A program made the translations under genes and the position numbers. A DNA stretch of 64,000 bases from Stromatinia cepivora (Eukaryota > Ascomycota > Leotiomycetes > Helotiales > Sclerotiniaceae), in assembly GCA_014898415.1 (NCBI GenBank), contig RCTD01000022.1, positions 124,001 through 188,000 on the forward strand, written 5' to 3'. Each line of letters opens with the position of its first letter. Position 1 is the stretch's first letter. This document shows positions 49,515 to 61,891 of the stretch, piece after piece. A model generated the notes under the pieces. It saw only the letters and a program-made list of their open reading frames with translations, was not told the DNA's origin and did no database searches.

Positions 49515-50890
49515 TTATTAAAAGTTCTTTCAAATAAGAAATAAAATAATATATATTCATACTTATATATACTTCATTTACTCCTATCCTAAGTATACAT
49601 TTATACTCATTCATTTACATATAGATCTTCTTAATATTATTCAAAAATATTGTCTTTTTTCTTATCCTTAATTTCTAAACTATAAATTACGATTCAATAA
49701 ACTTTACGATTACAAAATTTCATAACAAAATGATTCATTAACAAAATGAAATCTTATTCCTACACTCCCTGATTTTCGAATACACTCCTATTGCTTATAC
49801 TCCTTTTCATCCGAAACCCTTTCTCCCTGATCCTGAAAAGTTTAATAATAATTCTCAAAAATTCGATACCTAATTTTCTTCGATTCAAGCGAAATTACAA
49901 ATAGATGGCATTACAATCGATAACTCTACAATTCAATTTTACTATATTTACCTCAATCTCAAATTTCATATACAAACTATAATACTATCTTAACTTTCTT
50001 CTCTTAATCAAAACATTCCCTTAGATTATACAACGATTCTGAATCAATTCATATACATTTATAATAATCTAAATAAAATTCAAAAAATCAAAAATAAACT
50101 ATTCATTCTCAAATAAAGAATCGATTCTTTATATATCTATATTACAAAATTCGAAAAGACTCTTTATAAAGCTAAAAATCAGAATTAATTTGATTCAAAT
50201 AAAATCTTAATTTTTTATAATGAATTCAATATTACTTTTAGAAATCATCTTTCTCAACAATTTTCTCTTCCCCATTCCTATCCCGATTTTGTTCAGATCA
50301 TATAATAACTAGTTACTCATACAACGAATGGATTCCCTGTATTATTCTATTCTAATAAATTTAAAGCCTTATATATATTACAGAATCCATCTTATTCTCA
50401 GAATCACAATCCAATAAACATTAATAACTTTAATATCATTGATATTTTTAATCCTTTTGATATCCAACCAAACAAATCCGATTATACTTTGATTCTACTT
50501 TGTATACAAATACCCAAATTTTCTCTTTCTGAAAAAACTCTTTTATATAAATAAAATAAATATATACAATATAAAAGTAATTCTCATTGGATATAAATAT
50601 ATCCACTAAACCCGCATTAAGGAATCCGAAATTGATAAAAATCTGTTCCGGTTATTATACTGATTATTGAACCCGAAAATAATGATGATAAAGATCTAAG
50701 AGAAATAATCAATAATCGATATTTTGAAGATCATTTGGAGAAAGCAAATAATATAATGGATATATATTCATTAACTATAATACAATTTATATATCAAGAA
50801 TTTTTATCAAAAGAAGATTAGTAATCATTTTGTATTTAAATTATTCATTTAAAATGAATTCGAAGCGAACTCTTCAAAAGGGAAAGATAG

Positions 50891-51040
50891 TATTACGAGA
50901 TATACGTAATCATATATAATCGGATTAGTACAGTATTAAGCTTCAAACCGATTATATATATAGCTTTGTAGTATACTCTCTTTAACTCTATAGCTTTTAA
51001 TTCTAAGGTTGATCTCTAAACACTCGTTGGGTTCATCACA
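50891..51040 (+). repeat. 3' LTR of short element copy B
   Basis: 150 bp; the start is RIP-altered to TATTACGAGATATACG and the end is GGGTTCATCACA. Confidence 0.9.
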
Positions 51041-51045
51041 AAATC

Positions 51046-51785
51046 AATCAATTCAGAATATTTCAATATTTTTAATTCCACAACGAAATTAGTATAATTT
51101 CTAAAGTTAAGATATTACTTTTATCAATTGATAATTCAATTATTTTGAAGAATTTTTTGAATTTAAAGTTATATCAATTGAATTAAGAATGAATAAAGTA
51201 CATTCGAAATCCCTAAAGCTAATTCGAAATTAGCTTCTAATAAATTTCGAAGTTTTTATACTTTAAAAATTATATCAACAATTATACTTCAGAATTCATT
51301 AAGGTTTATATTGAATATAATAGAATTGGTTATTAATCGTATTATAAAGAATTCTGTCACGGGTTTATAACTCTATAAAGTAGCTTTATACCGATCAAAC
51401 TACTTCTACCCTTTTAGAAGTTTCGTGATTCAGTGGTAGAGTTCTGAACCCGTGACAAACTCATTTAAATTGAACTTGATTTCATAAAGTTATTATCGAT
51501 TGAATTTTAAAATTTCAATTACAAGCTTTGATTCCGGTCTTTTCGGGGGCTAAAAATAATAATAGATTTGTTTTGTTCTTTATAATTATTTTTTATATTC
51601 TTTGGGGTTGATAATTAGTTCGTATTATAAAGTTTATTAGATATTTATAATTTGAATCTCTTTTTTTAATTAATTATAAATTTTGAAGTTATTCAAAGTT
51701 TCTAAAAGTTCTTTCGAGAATAGTTTGTATATCGAATTCTATATTAAAATATAAAATAGATTTTAGTTCTTATATAATTCTTACA
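51046..51785. other. AT-rich spacer between copies B and C
   Basis: 740 bp of AT-rich DNA without readable transposon protein. It holds one small inverted-repeat element (51355-51457). Confidence 0.5.
51355..51457. mobile_element. 103-bp element with 20-bp terminal inverted repeats and tRNA-like A-box
   Basis: Ends are TGTCACGGGTT-TATA-ACTCT and AGAGT-TCTG-AACCCGTGACA: 20-bp inverted repeats matching at all but three positions. The 5-bp flanks AATTC (51350-51354) and AACTC (51458-51462) form a target duplication differing by one C/T. On the plus strand, 51427-51446 (GATTCAGTGGTAGAGTTCTG) resembles the D-arm/A-box of a tRNA gene. It may be a very short LTR-like, MITE-like or tRNA-derived unit. 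Confidence 0.6.
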
Positions 51786-51935
51786 TATAACGAACCCAAT
51801 GAGCGTTTAGAGATCAACCTTAGAATTAAAAGCTACAGAGCTAAAGAGAGTGTACTACGAAGCTATATATATGATCGGCTCAGAGTTTAGTATTATATTA
51901 GTTTGATTGTATACAATCATGTGTATCTTATGATA
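51786..51935 (-). repeat. 3' LTR of short element copy C (minus orientation)
   Basis: About 150 bp, the reverse complement of the family LTR. It starts TATAACGAACCCAATGAG, equivalent to TGTGACGAACCC after RIP. Confidence 0.85.
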
Positions 51936-52577
51936 CTATCCTCTCTTTCTGAAGAGTTCACCTCGAATTCATTTTAAATGAATGATTTAAATATAAAATG
52001 ATTATTAATCTTCTTTTGATAAAAATTCCTGATATGTAGATTATATTATAATCAACGAATATGTATCCATTATATTATATGCTTTCTTTAAACGATCTTC
52101 AAAATATTGGTTATTGATTATTTCTTTTAGATTTTTATTATCATTGTTTTTGGGCTCAATAATCAATATAATAACCGGAATAGACTTTTATTGATCTCGG
52201 ATTCCTTGATACAGATTTAATGAATAGATTCATATCTAATAAGAATTATTTCTATATTATATATATTTATTTTGTTTGTATAAAAGAGTTCTTTTAAAAA
52301 AGGAAAACTCAGATATTTATATATAAAATAGAATCAAAGTATAATTGAGTTTATCCGATTGGATATCAAAAGGGCTAAAAGTATCAATAACATTAAGGTT
52401 GTTAATATCCATTGGATCGTAATTTCAAAAATGGGATGAATTCTGTAATATATATAAGGCTCTAAATTTATTAAAATAGAATGATATAAGGAATCCATTT
52501 GTTGTATAAACAATTAGTTATTATATGACTTAAACAAAATCGGGATAGAAATGGGGAAAAGAAAGTTATTAAGAAAG

Positions 52578-52859
52578 TGTCACGAATCGTGAACCACAGG
52601 AGGCTAACCACGTGATACCTCTTATCTCCCATATCAATTTATGAGCTGATCATCTGTGCGTATACATTACGATTCATATGATTTAGTATAGTAAAATGGT
52701 AACCCTAATAACGCTTACGTACAACCCTGTAATTCACAAATGGGTATTTGTGTATATATATCTAATCGTTCTTTATAAGCTATAATTCTTCAGTTGTAGA
52801 TTCTAAAGAATATAATTGACCCTATTTATTCAGTTTTATTATGGCTTTTGTACATTATA
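52578..52859 (+). repeat. Ty3 5' LTR
   Basis: 282 bp starting TGTCACGAATCGTGA; the first bases form the inverted repeat TCACGA-A-TCGTGA. The end is RIP-altered to GTACATTATA. Confidence 0.93.
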
Positions 52860-55800
52860 TTATCTACAATTTATTTACAAGTGTCCAGCTATTTGATGAT
52901 CTTTCAAATAATATTTCATTTTAATAATACTTTTTTAGGTGAACTTTTACAAATGTTATATTTAAAGAAAGAAGATCTATTTCGATTTAATCAATAAAGA
53001 TATAAACATTTTTAGAAATATATCATCATTTTTATAATATAACGAATTCCTTTTCCTGTATGTTCCGAATCTTCGAAAGTATATTCTGAGGAATTCTCTT
53101 TTTCTCCTCAATTATTTCAATAACTCTTCGAAGAAAATATGAATACAAGATTGAATAACGTTATTATTGAAAGAAAAAAGATTGATAAAAAGAAGATTCC
53201 AGTATATAAAATCAATACTCCCAATAATTCAATTGCTTTTTCCGAATTATTATTACAATTATAAGATCTTTATATAATGATTATAAATTTGAAAAAGAAG
53301 AATCGATAATTAAAAATTATAGTGATAACGAATTCTATAACAATATAATCTCCTTTTGAATTTCAAATGATATTTATATAGATATCCAGATTAATAATAG
53401 TACTTGGGATTCCCTTTATTCTTTCAATCGAAATTCAAGGATCTTCATCCAAGTAAACCCGAAGATCCCGAAGTCAGAGAAAGAAAACTTCGATCAGACG
53501 ATCTAATCATCCAGGGCTCTCCGAGGATTCTCTTTCCTTTTTAGGAAGTGACGATTTATTTAATAATTAGGGATTCCTTTACTCAAAAAGCCGATCTAAT
53601 TGGTCAAGATCGTATTCCTATACTAGTTACAATTCACAGCAAGATATATATACATTAAAACCTATAAATCTTATTATTAAATTTAATGATGATATTGAAT
53701 CTAAAGCTAGTTTGTGGCAATTATTAGTCATAGAACAATTCGAACTGTATACTATATCATTTAAGAATGAAATGCAATGTCGCGTATACATAATCGATTA
53801 AACCGAATCGGAAGTACAAGCATATTGTTATACTCTTTATATATGAATACTCTGATTTATAGTATTCGAATTGATTAAACAATTTGCAGTGATCTATTAG
53901 AACCCAGTCGAAATCGATGATGCTTGTTTTCAATACAAAATGTAGATTATGCTTAATACGATTCGATATAATAATTTCCTAAAATGATATAGGAAGTTTA
54001 GATTATTTGTTACCCAAATGGAGATTATTGATAATAAAATCTTATTTAGGGATCTCGAATAGAAGATTTCTGATTTTCTTTTACAAGTAATAATAATATC
54101 TATTAAGGATTATAAGATTATAAAAGAATTTGTAAATATATTTATTAAAGTAAATCAAAACAAAGTTTTATTATAAAAACGAAATCAATATCGTATTGGT
54201 TGAAAAGCCTTTATAATTATTTATAAACCAATAATTATTATAAATCCTTTGTAACCCTTTTGGAGTTCTAATAACTCCAATTTTGGAATCTTTATGTTCC
54301 CGAAATTATTTCTATTTTGGAATATCTTTTCTGGATACACCGGCTTCACCGTATCTAATAATTATTCGAATTTCAAATATTCGTTGCCCTTTTCTTCTCT
54401 TGAAATAATATATATATCGATATCTCGTATCGATAACCTTAATAAGATTGAGATAATATAAAAAGAAATAGAAGAATTCGAAGAATATCGGGATACCAAA
54501 GAAAACTTCAGTCCAGAAGCTATAATTGAAGTTATGTAGAATACCTGTTTAGAAGAAGAAAAGTGTTTAAAATCAAATGTTTAGATTTTGTTTCTATTTT
54601 AAATGCTATATGAGATATAAGATTTCTTGATTTAATTAAGTTTATAGAAGAAGAAGTATTTATCTTTCTTTATAATCTTTCAAAAAATGGTTATATTTAT
54701 CGATCAAAAGTACTCATTGATTTTGAAGCAAATGGATTCGTTTTTATTAATACTATATTCCTTATTTGTTTATTTCTTATATTTAAACCCAGAATTATAT
54801 TGTTTAAAGTTTCAATTAAAGTTAAAGGGTATAATGATATATAAGACTATATTATTACCCATTTCATATTCCTTAATTTAATAGTTGATGATTGTAAATA
54901 ATCTTTTGTCCCTTTCTTTATTATTGAATTAAAAAATTATAGTATTATTTTAGATAGACTTTGATTATCAGAAACTCGAGCAAAATTCGATTACTTCAAT
55001 AAATGTTTTGAATAGCTTAAAAAAGACTCTGTACCATCTTCTATTCGAATAATCTCCTTATTATTCAATCATTCCTTTGCAAATGGAAAATCGATCGATT
55101 AGTTTAACAAGATACTGATCGATAAGATGATCAATTCGAAGAATATTGGAATCGAAAAGATTCACAATTGAACAGATCAATCGCAATTGGTGATATACAA
55201 TAAGAACCTTCAAATATGAATATAATACAGACTCTTGTTGAAAAGAAAGAGATTCTGATTTCTTTCAAATTCAATCCATTTCCTTCCCAATCAATTATAT
55301 CACTATTGTAGATCTACAAATGCCTCCCCTATATATCACCCGAAATCCTCGATCTATACATACTCAAACCCGATAAATTCCAATTAGAATACAAAAAAGA
55401 TAAACAAACTGAATTCTTTATCATTACTCTAAAAGAATTTGATAATATAATAAACTTCCGATAGAACAAATGATATATAAAAGAGAAAATATTGGTTACC
55501 CTAATCGAATTCAAGAATACAAAAGTTCGAAAGAAACTCGATTAAACACTAACCGAAATCGATTCAGAACCTAAAATACCATTTGAATATCAACAATATT
55601 ATCGAACCTTTTCCAAATATAAATCAAATATTTTACCTCTTAATCGATCTTATAATCATAAAATCATATTGGAAGGCAAAGGAGAACAAATCTTATATTA
55701 TAGCCCGCTTTACAAGATATCCCTGGAACAATTGAAAATTATCAAAGAATATATTATGGATAACCTTAACAAAGATTTCATTGAATCTAATCAAGCCCCT

Positions 55801-58800
55801 TATACTGTACCTATCCTATTTATCAAAAAACCCAATAATAGTTTGAAGTTCTATATAGACTTTAGATTATTGAATTCCTTGATGCATAAGGATCGATATC
55901 CTTTCCCTTTGATCAATAAAACGCTTTCTCAGTTTTCCGGTATTAAAGTCTTTACCAAACTCGATATTCGTTAAGCTTTCCATTGCATAAAAATGGATCC
56001 TGCTTCAGAAGAGTATACTACCTTCCGAATCCGATATGGATCATACAAATACAAAATCGTACTATTCAGATTAATGAATGGTTCTGTAATCTATTAATGT
56101 TATATAAATGATATTCTATTTGATTATCTAGATATTTTCTGTATAGTATACCTCAACGATATTCTAATCTATTCTGAGAACAAAGAAGAATACCAAACTT
56201 ATATTAAATTAATTCTCGAACAATTAGAAATTGCTAGTCTACAAGCAAATCTCAAGAAATACGAATTCAATATTATATACATCAAGTATTTGGGCTTTAT
56301 TATCTTTATTAAAGGAATAAAGATGAACCCTAAAAAGATTGAGGTAATTAAGAATTGGATCTTTTCAACAACAATAAAAGAGATCTAATCATTCCTTGAT
56401 TTTTGTAATTTTTATTGATGGTTCATTAAGAATTATAGTATAATAGCGAAACCTTTTAATGAACTCATTAAAGCAAATGTTAAATTCGTATTCAACAAAG
56501 TATACCAAAACGCATTCAATATCTTAAAGAAAAAGTTTATCTCCACTCCGTTCCTGTAATACTATAATCATTGATTCTTTTGTATACTCGAAACAAATGT
56601 ATCCGATAGAATAGTTACTAATGTGTTATTATAATAGTATAGCGAAGATTGGTTTCCTGTAGCTTATTTCTCCAAGACTATAATTGCCGCTGAACTAAAT
56701 TACAAAATTTATAATAAGGAAATACTATTAATCATTCGATCTTTCAACTATTGGAGAACAGAACTCGTTAGTTCATTATATAAAATCAAGGTTTATACCG
56801 ATTATAAGGCCCTCGAATATTTCATAACTATTAAGATTTTCAATGTTCAATAAACTCGTTAGATAGAAGTTCTAGCCGATTATAACTTTATTATTATATA
56901 TCACCCTGGAAAAGATAATCCTTTTATTAACGCTTTAATCCGTTGGACTAATGAATTGAACTTTCAGAACTATATCAAGAAGAAGAATCGCCTTTAGCAA
57001 TTTATTAAAGATAATCAAGTTAATACCGAAATCATGAGAAAAGCCTTACGAAAGCATCACCCAAATGAAATAGCGATTACTAGTATCGATTTGAATGAAA
57101 TCGTTCCTCGATTTGATTTAGTTAACTATATCATCGAAACAAATAAAATTATAGATAATTTACTAGTATTCAAAATGCAAACTATCTAATGTTATAAGTA
57201 TATATCACTTCAAAATGACCTCTTACTTTACGATGACCACCTGGTGATGCCTGATATCGACAACCTTCGAATTTATCTGATTCGTAAAGCCCATAATTCC
57301 GTTTCCATTATTTATTTTGGTATAAACAAAACCTACCTTTTATTATTTCAATAATACTATTAACCCAGAATATATAATACTATAATCAGATATATATGCA
57401 ATTATTATATCTGCAAACATAATTCCGTTTTATACAATTGTACCCCTGGTTTATTATATCTATTTCCGATTTCTAATCAAGTATGGTAATATATCATTAT
57501 GGATTATTACAACTTTAATAAGGATAAATATAGATATAACAATATTTTAATCATTATTGATCGATTAACAAAGCAAACTATCTCTATACTTTATCATAAA
57601 TCAATCGATATTCGAACTTAAGTATAATTATATCTCTATTATATATATCGATATTATAATCCCTTTAATATTATAATATCGGATTGCAGCCCCCAATTTA
57701 TATTACAGTTCTGAAAGGAATTCAGTCAAATCCTAGGAATCGATCTCAAACTATTTACTACTTATTATCTCCAAATCGATGATCAAATTAAAATCTATAA
57801 TCAATATCTTCAATAACAATTAAAATCATTTATTAACTATTATCAAAACGATTAATCAGAATTCCTATCTATAATGAATTACGCGTAATTTACTCTTCCA
57901 TATAATTCTTTAGGAGAGCTTATACCCTACGAAACCTTATATAGGTATGCACCGAAATGTGTATAGGAATGAAAGGAAGACGCTAGTAAGTCAATAAACG
58001 ATATAAATATATGTAATGCCTGTATATATACAGAATATAATAGATTAGTTTTTGTACAAGTAAAAGAAGGTTTATTATATGCTTAAACCAAGATATCGAA
58101 ATCCATGAATACTTATTGATGTAAAATCGATTTCGATATCGGAGATTATATATAATTCAATATAAAGAGTTATTTTATTCAAAGACCATCCAAGAAATTG
58201 GACTTTCTAATTCAAGGAAGATTCAAGATCATTGATTGATTTAGAAGCTCTTTTAAGTTCGAACTCCTGATTACGATGAAAATTCATTCTGTTTTCCTTT
58301 CAGACTGATTACGCAAAGTATATGACGATCCTCTTCCTGGTTAGATATTCGAATCATTTTTGTTTATTAATATAATTAGTGATTCAGAATGGGAAATGGA
58401 GAAGGTCCTAATAGTAAAGAAAGCATGAAAAACTCTACTATACAGAGTCTCATGGCTTAATAGCGATACCGATCTTATCTGGTATTCTGCTTCTGATCTT
58501 AAAACATCATTGCACCTCTTGCGCGATTTTCACCTGGCCAATCCAATGTTGCCTGGTTCTCTTAATCGATTAATCGATTGGATAAAGCTTTATGAGAATG
58601 GAAAGGATAATTATAATCATATAGATAACGATTCATTCATGAAATCAAGGGAAAGAAAAGTGTTCTTTAATACAGCAGATTAGATGTTATGATTTTATAA
58701 TGATGCATATGTATATGATTGTGAAAGGATCAAAAACTCATACAAATTCGAGGGAATTTGATCGTATACGCATATGGCCCGAGCTCTATATAACAGACGA

Positions 58801-59338
58801 ACTGCCACCACCAGGACAATACGAAGGCAATATATTTCAAAAACTTATGCCTATGATCATTTCAAAAATCATGCAAAAGGAAGCTTGAACATGGTAAGAA
58901 CGAAATATGATGTCACCTCTATCGATTTCGTTCAATTTGGTTGATTTGGTTAATTTGATCGATTAACTTGGTCGATTTCGGAATTGACTATATTAACTAC
59001 TCATCATCACTATACCATAATTCAATCTCCTTCCCTTTTCTATTGAAACTTTTTCCTTTCAAAAGTTCTCCAAATCAAGGAGAATACGAATCAATATTAA
59101 TTTAATCAATTGATGAACGATTTGGTCGATTTGATCAATTCATTTGTTATTTTGGTCAATTTGGTCGATTAGTTTGATCAATTTGGTCAATTTCCAGTAA
59201 ATTGATTAAATCAATCAAAATGATTAATCTAATTGATTTAAAGCTTATGAACCTTTACAAAACCTGGTTTCCGATGAAATAGCAATGGAACAGAGGAATG
59301 AAACGTTCAAGGGCGAGTTTTTCCGAAGGGGGGGGTAG

Positions 59339-59620
59339 TGTCACGAATCGTGAACCACAGGAGGCTAACTATGTGATACCTTTTATCTCTTATATCAATT
59401 TATGAGTTGATCATCTGTGCGTATGCATTATGATTCATATAATTTAGTATGGTAAAATAATAACCCTAATAATGTTTATGTATAACCCTGTAGCTCATAA
59501 ATGGATATTTGTGTATATATATCTAGTCGCTTCTTACGAGCCATAGTTCTTCAGTTGTAGATTCTAAAGAACATAATTGACCCTGTTTATTCAGCTCTAC
59601 TACGGCTCTTGTGCGTCACA
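59339..59620 (+). repeat. Ty3 3' LTR
   Basis: 282 bp starting TGTCACGAATCGTGA and ending GTGCGTCACA, directly followed by the GAAAG target duplication. Confidence 0.94.
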
Positions 59621-60358
59621 GAAAGACGATTTCTAAAAATAATATTGAATCTATTACAAAAGATTGAGATTTTATTTGAATCGGGTTAATTCTGATTTTT
59701 AGCTTTGTAAAAAATCTTTTCGAATTTTATAATATAGATATATAAAGAATCGATTTTTTATTTGAAAATGAATAATTTATTTTCGATTTCTTGAATTTTA
59801 TTCGGATTGTTATAAATGTATATAAATTGATTTAGGATTATTATATAATTTAAAGGAACGTTTTGATCAAGAGAAGAAAGCTGAAATAATATTATAGTTT
59901 ATATATGAGATTCGAAATTGAAATAAATATAATAAAATTGAATAATAGAGTTATTGATCGTAATATTGTCTACTTATAATTTCGTTCGAATCGAAGAAAA
60001 CTAGGTATCGAATTTTTGAGAATTATTATTGAATTTTTCAGGATTAGGGAAAGAGGGTTTCGGATAAGAAAAAGTATAAACAATTAGAGTATATTTGAAA
60101 ATCAGGGAGTATAAAAACGAGATTTCATTTTACTAACGAATCATTTCGCTATAAAATTCTGTAATTGTAAGGTTTATCGAATTGTAATTTATAACTTAGA
60201 AATTAAGAATAAGAAAAAAGATAACATCTTTGAATAATATCAAAAAGATTTATATACAAATGAATGAATATAAATATATACCTAAATAGAAATAAATGGA
60301 GTATATATAAATATAAGCAGATATTATTTCATTTCTTATCTAAAAAAGCTTTTAATAA

Positions 60359-60508
60359 TATAATGAATCTAATGAGTATTTAAAGATCAACCTTAGAATT
60401 AAAAGCTACAGAGCTAAAGAGAGTGTGCTACGAAGCTATATATATGATCGGCTCGGAGCTTAGTATTGTACTAGCCCGATCGTACGCGATCACGTGTATC
60501 TCGTGACA
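60359..60508 (-). repeat. 5' LTR of short element copy C (minus orientation)
   Basis: About 150 bp, ending CGATCACGTGTATCTCGTGACA with the intact family terminus directly before the TTACA target duplication. Confidence 0.85.
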
Positions 60509-60513
60509 TTACA

Positions 60514-61349
60514 AATCTTAAATCTAAATAAGAATCTGAATTTTAAACTTTAATTGAGATGATATAAATAATACGATATATTTTTTTCTTTAGGTTTGAA
60601 ATCAAGATATCAAAGATATTCTAAGATTTAATATATTCGAAATATTTTGAAGTTTTTTTATCTTTCTTATTATATTCTTTGATTTATTGAATCAATCAGA
60701 ATTATTGAATCAATCAAAATCACTAAATCAATTAGAATCATTAAATCAATCAGAATCATTAAATTAATTAGAATTATTAAATCAATCAGAATTATTAAAT
60801 CAATCAAAATCATTGAATCAATCAGAATCATTCTTCAACCCTCAATTCCACATTCTCGTACAAACCCTATGTACTTTCCAGACCAATAAGAATCGAGTTA
60901 TGAAAGATGTCTTAAAATATATATATTATTGGGGTTTGGGGGTTTTAACGAAACATAAGAAAATCACGTTTTGGAAGCTGGTTATACACATAGGTATAAC
61001 CAAGGACAATGGACATTTTATCACATTTAGACTCATCCTACTACAGTTATGTCAATATGACTTGATTTTTCCCGCATCTAATAGTATGAAGTTGTGAATT
61101 GACTGGCCCATTTTCCACCTGTGGGGAGTCATAATTCCACATGAGACCTCCCGGTCGACAGCTCTCTTTTCATTTTGATAACAGCTAGGGAAGGAAATCT
61201 CTTTTCTGCCATTGCCTCGTCTACACAACAACCATTCTTTGATTCTCTCCCTCCTCAGAATGTCGGCTCCAGTAGTGATATCTCCATGACTAATCTCCGC
61301 ACGCGTTCCTGGCAACTCTCCATAACCTCACCCGCGCTCCTTTCAAAGA
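60514..61349. other. boundary from AT-rich block to gene DNA
   Basis: The left part is AT-rich and contains the 18-bp minisatellite. From about 60840 composition normalises. A 94-codon frame (60813-61097) overlaps the repeat and is not convincing. The 61255-61380 minus strand may hold extra coding sequence of the next gene. Confidence 0.4.
60686..60829. repeat. 18-bp minisatellite, eight units
   Basis: Eight in-phase copies of ATTRAATCAATCAGAATC. Units differ almost only at C/T or A/G positions. Confidence 0.95.
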
Positions 61350-61891
61350 CTAATATCCCTTCATCCCACATTGTATGCTCGGAAGGCAACCAATAGTTGT
61401 TGCAAGAATAAAAAAAAACATTTTTGCGAACCACAGCATCAAATCCACAGACAATTTGTGATATTCATCTCCTAGGTCCTGTTGGCTGCGCTCGTCGAGC
61501 TCCTCGTCAATTGGTTTTTTTACAAATGAGGCGATATTGCCCAAACCGAAAAGTACCATAGAATCCAAAAATCGAATGAGAAGCGTGTTCTGACAGATCG
61601 ATATTGACTTAGTCGAGATCAGGATGAAGACAGTGACCCATAGCACCACCGCAATAGGCACCGATCCCTGGTCCATTATAAGACAGACTCTGCGGGATAT
61701 TTGCAGCAATCTAATTTGTGTAACCGTGTATATATGGCGTCGGACAATCTGCCGAGATGGTTGATTGGAATCATCCCTGAGCGGTGCTATAATTAATTCG
61801 TCATCAGTAATTTTCTAAAAAAAAAAAAGATTTTCTTGTTCATACTTGAAGAGTTGACAGAAGCAGCATTTGGGTTGAGGGTTGGTGCCAT
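61350..61891 (-). CDS. small membrane protein of unknown family
   Basis: Two minus-strand exons, 61891-61846 and 61786-61350, joined over a 59-nt intron (GTATGA...ACTGATGAC...TATAG), give 160 residues in phase. The N-terminus is polar (M-A-P-T-L-N-P-N-A-A). Three hydrophobic segments follow near residues 65-83, 92-110 and 137-155, with a charged linker (K-K-P-I-D-E-E-L-D-E-R) between the last two. No family recognised. Downstream of the stop, another minus frame ends at 61255 with sensible text (I-L-V-F-E-R-S-A-G-E-V-M), so a further intron near 61380-61460 could replace the third hydrophobic segment by a soluble C-terminus. The acceptor choice and C-terminus are therefore uncertain. Confidence 0.5.

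Larger units (their letters stand above)
49365..51040 (+). mobile_element. 1,676-bp short LTR element, copy B
   Basis: Same length and order as copy A: LTRs at 49365-49514 and 50891-51040 (150 bp each), target duplication AAATC on both sides (49360-49364, 51041-51045). Differences from copy A are essentially C-to-T and G-to-A, so it has been more heavily hit by RIP. The C-terminal frame ending ...Y-Q-E-F-L-S-K-E-D-stop near 50821 is still readable. It inserted about 400 bp past the dioxygenase-like gene and marks the left edge of the right AT-rich block. Confidence 0.92.
52578..59620 (+). mobile_element. complete Ty3/gypsy chromovirus-like retrotransposon, inactive, nested
   Basis: A 7,043-bp element with 282-bp LTRs (52578-52859, 59339-59620) and target duplication GAAAG (52573-52577, 59621-59625). 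Broken plus-strand frames show Ty3 order: gag remnants, retropepsin text (about 54690-55050), RT (about 55580-56200, including K-K-P-N-N-S-L-K-F and F-T-K-L-D-I-R), RNase H (about 56570-56830), integrase (about 57030-57990), then a chromodomain-like tail (about 58470-58600: V-S-W-L, then D-F-H-L-A-N-P). The RT catalytic core reads Y-L-N-D near 56150 where Y-L/V-D-D is expected; GAC-to-AAC is a RIP-type change. Polypurine tract CGAAGGGGGGGGTAG precedes the 3' LTR. A 62-codon frame (58700-58888) follows the chromodomain part. Confidence 0.95.
51786..60508 (-). mobile_element. short LTR element, copy C, inverted and interrupted by a Ty3 element
   Basis: Target duplication TTACA flanks the unit (51781-51785, 60509-60513). 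Reading on the minus strand, the 5' LTR is at about 60359-60508 and the 3' LTR at about 51786-51935. Removing the Ty3 insertion and one GAAAG duplicate (52578-59625) leaves 792 + 883 = 1,675 bp, matching the 1,676 bp of copies A and B. The C-terminal ...F-L-S-K-E-D frame is readable on the minus strand near 52015. The copy was in place before the Ty3 element arrived. Confidence 0.92.

Noticed and set aside
51427..51457. tRNA gene suggested by the A-box-like sequence
   Set aside because: No B-box, acceptor stem or full cloverleaf can be drawn around it.
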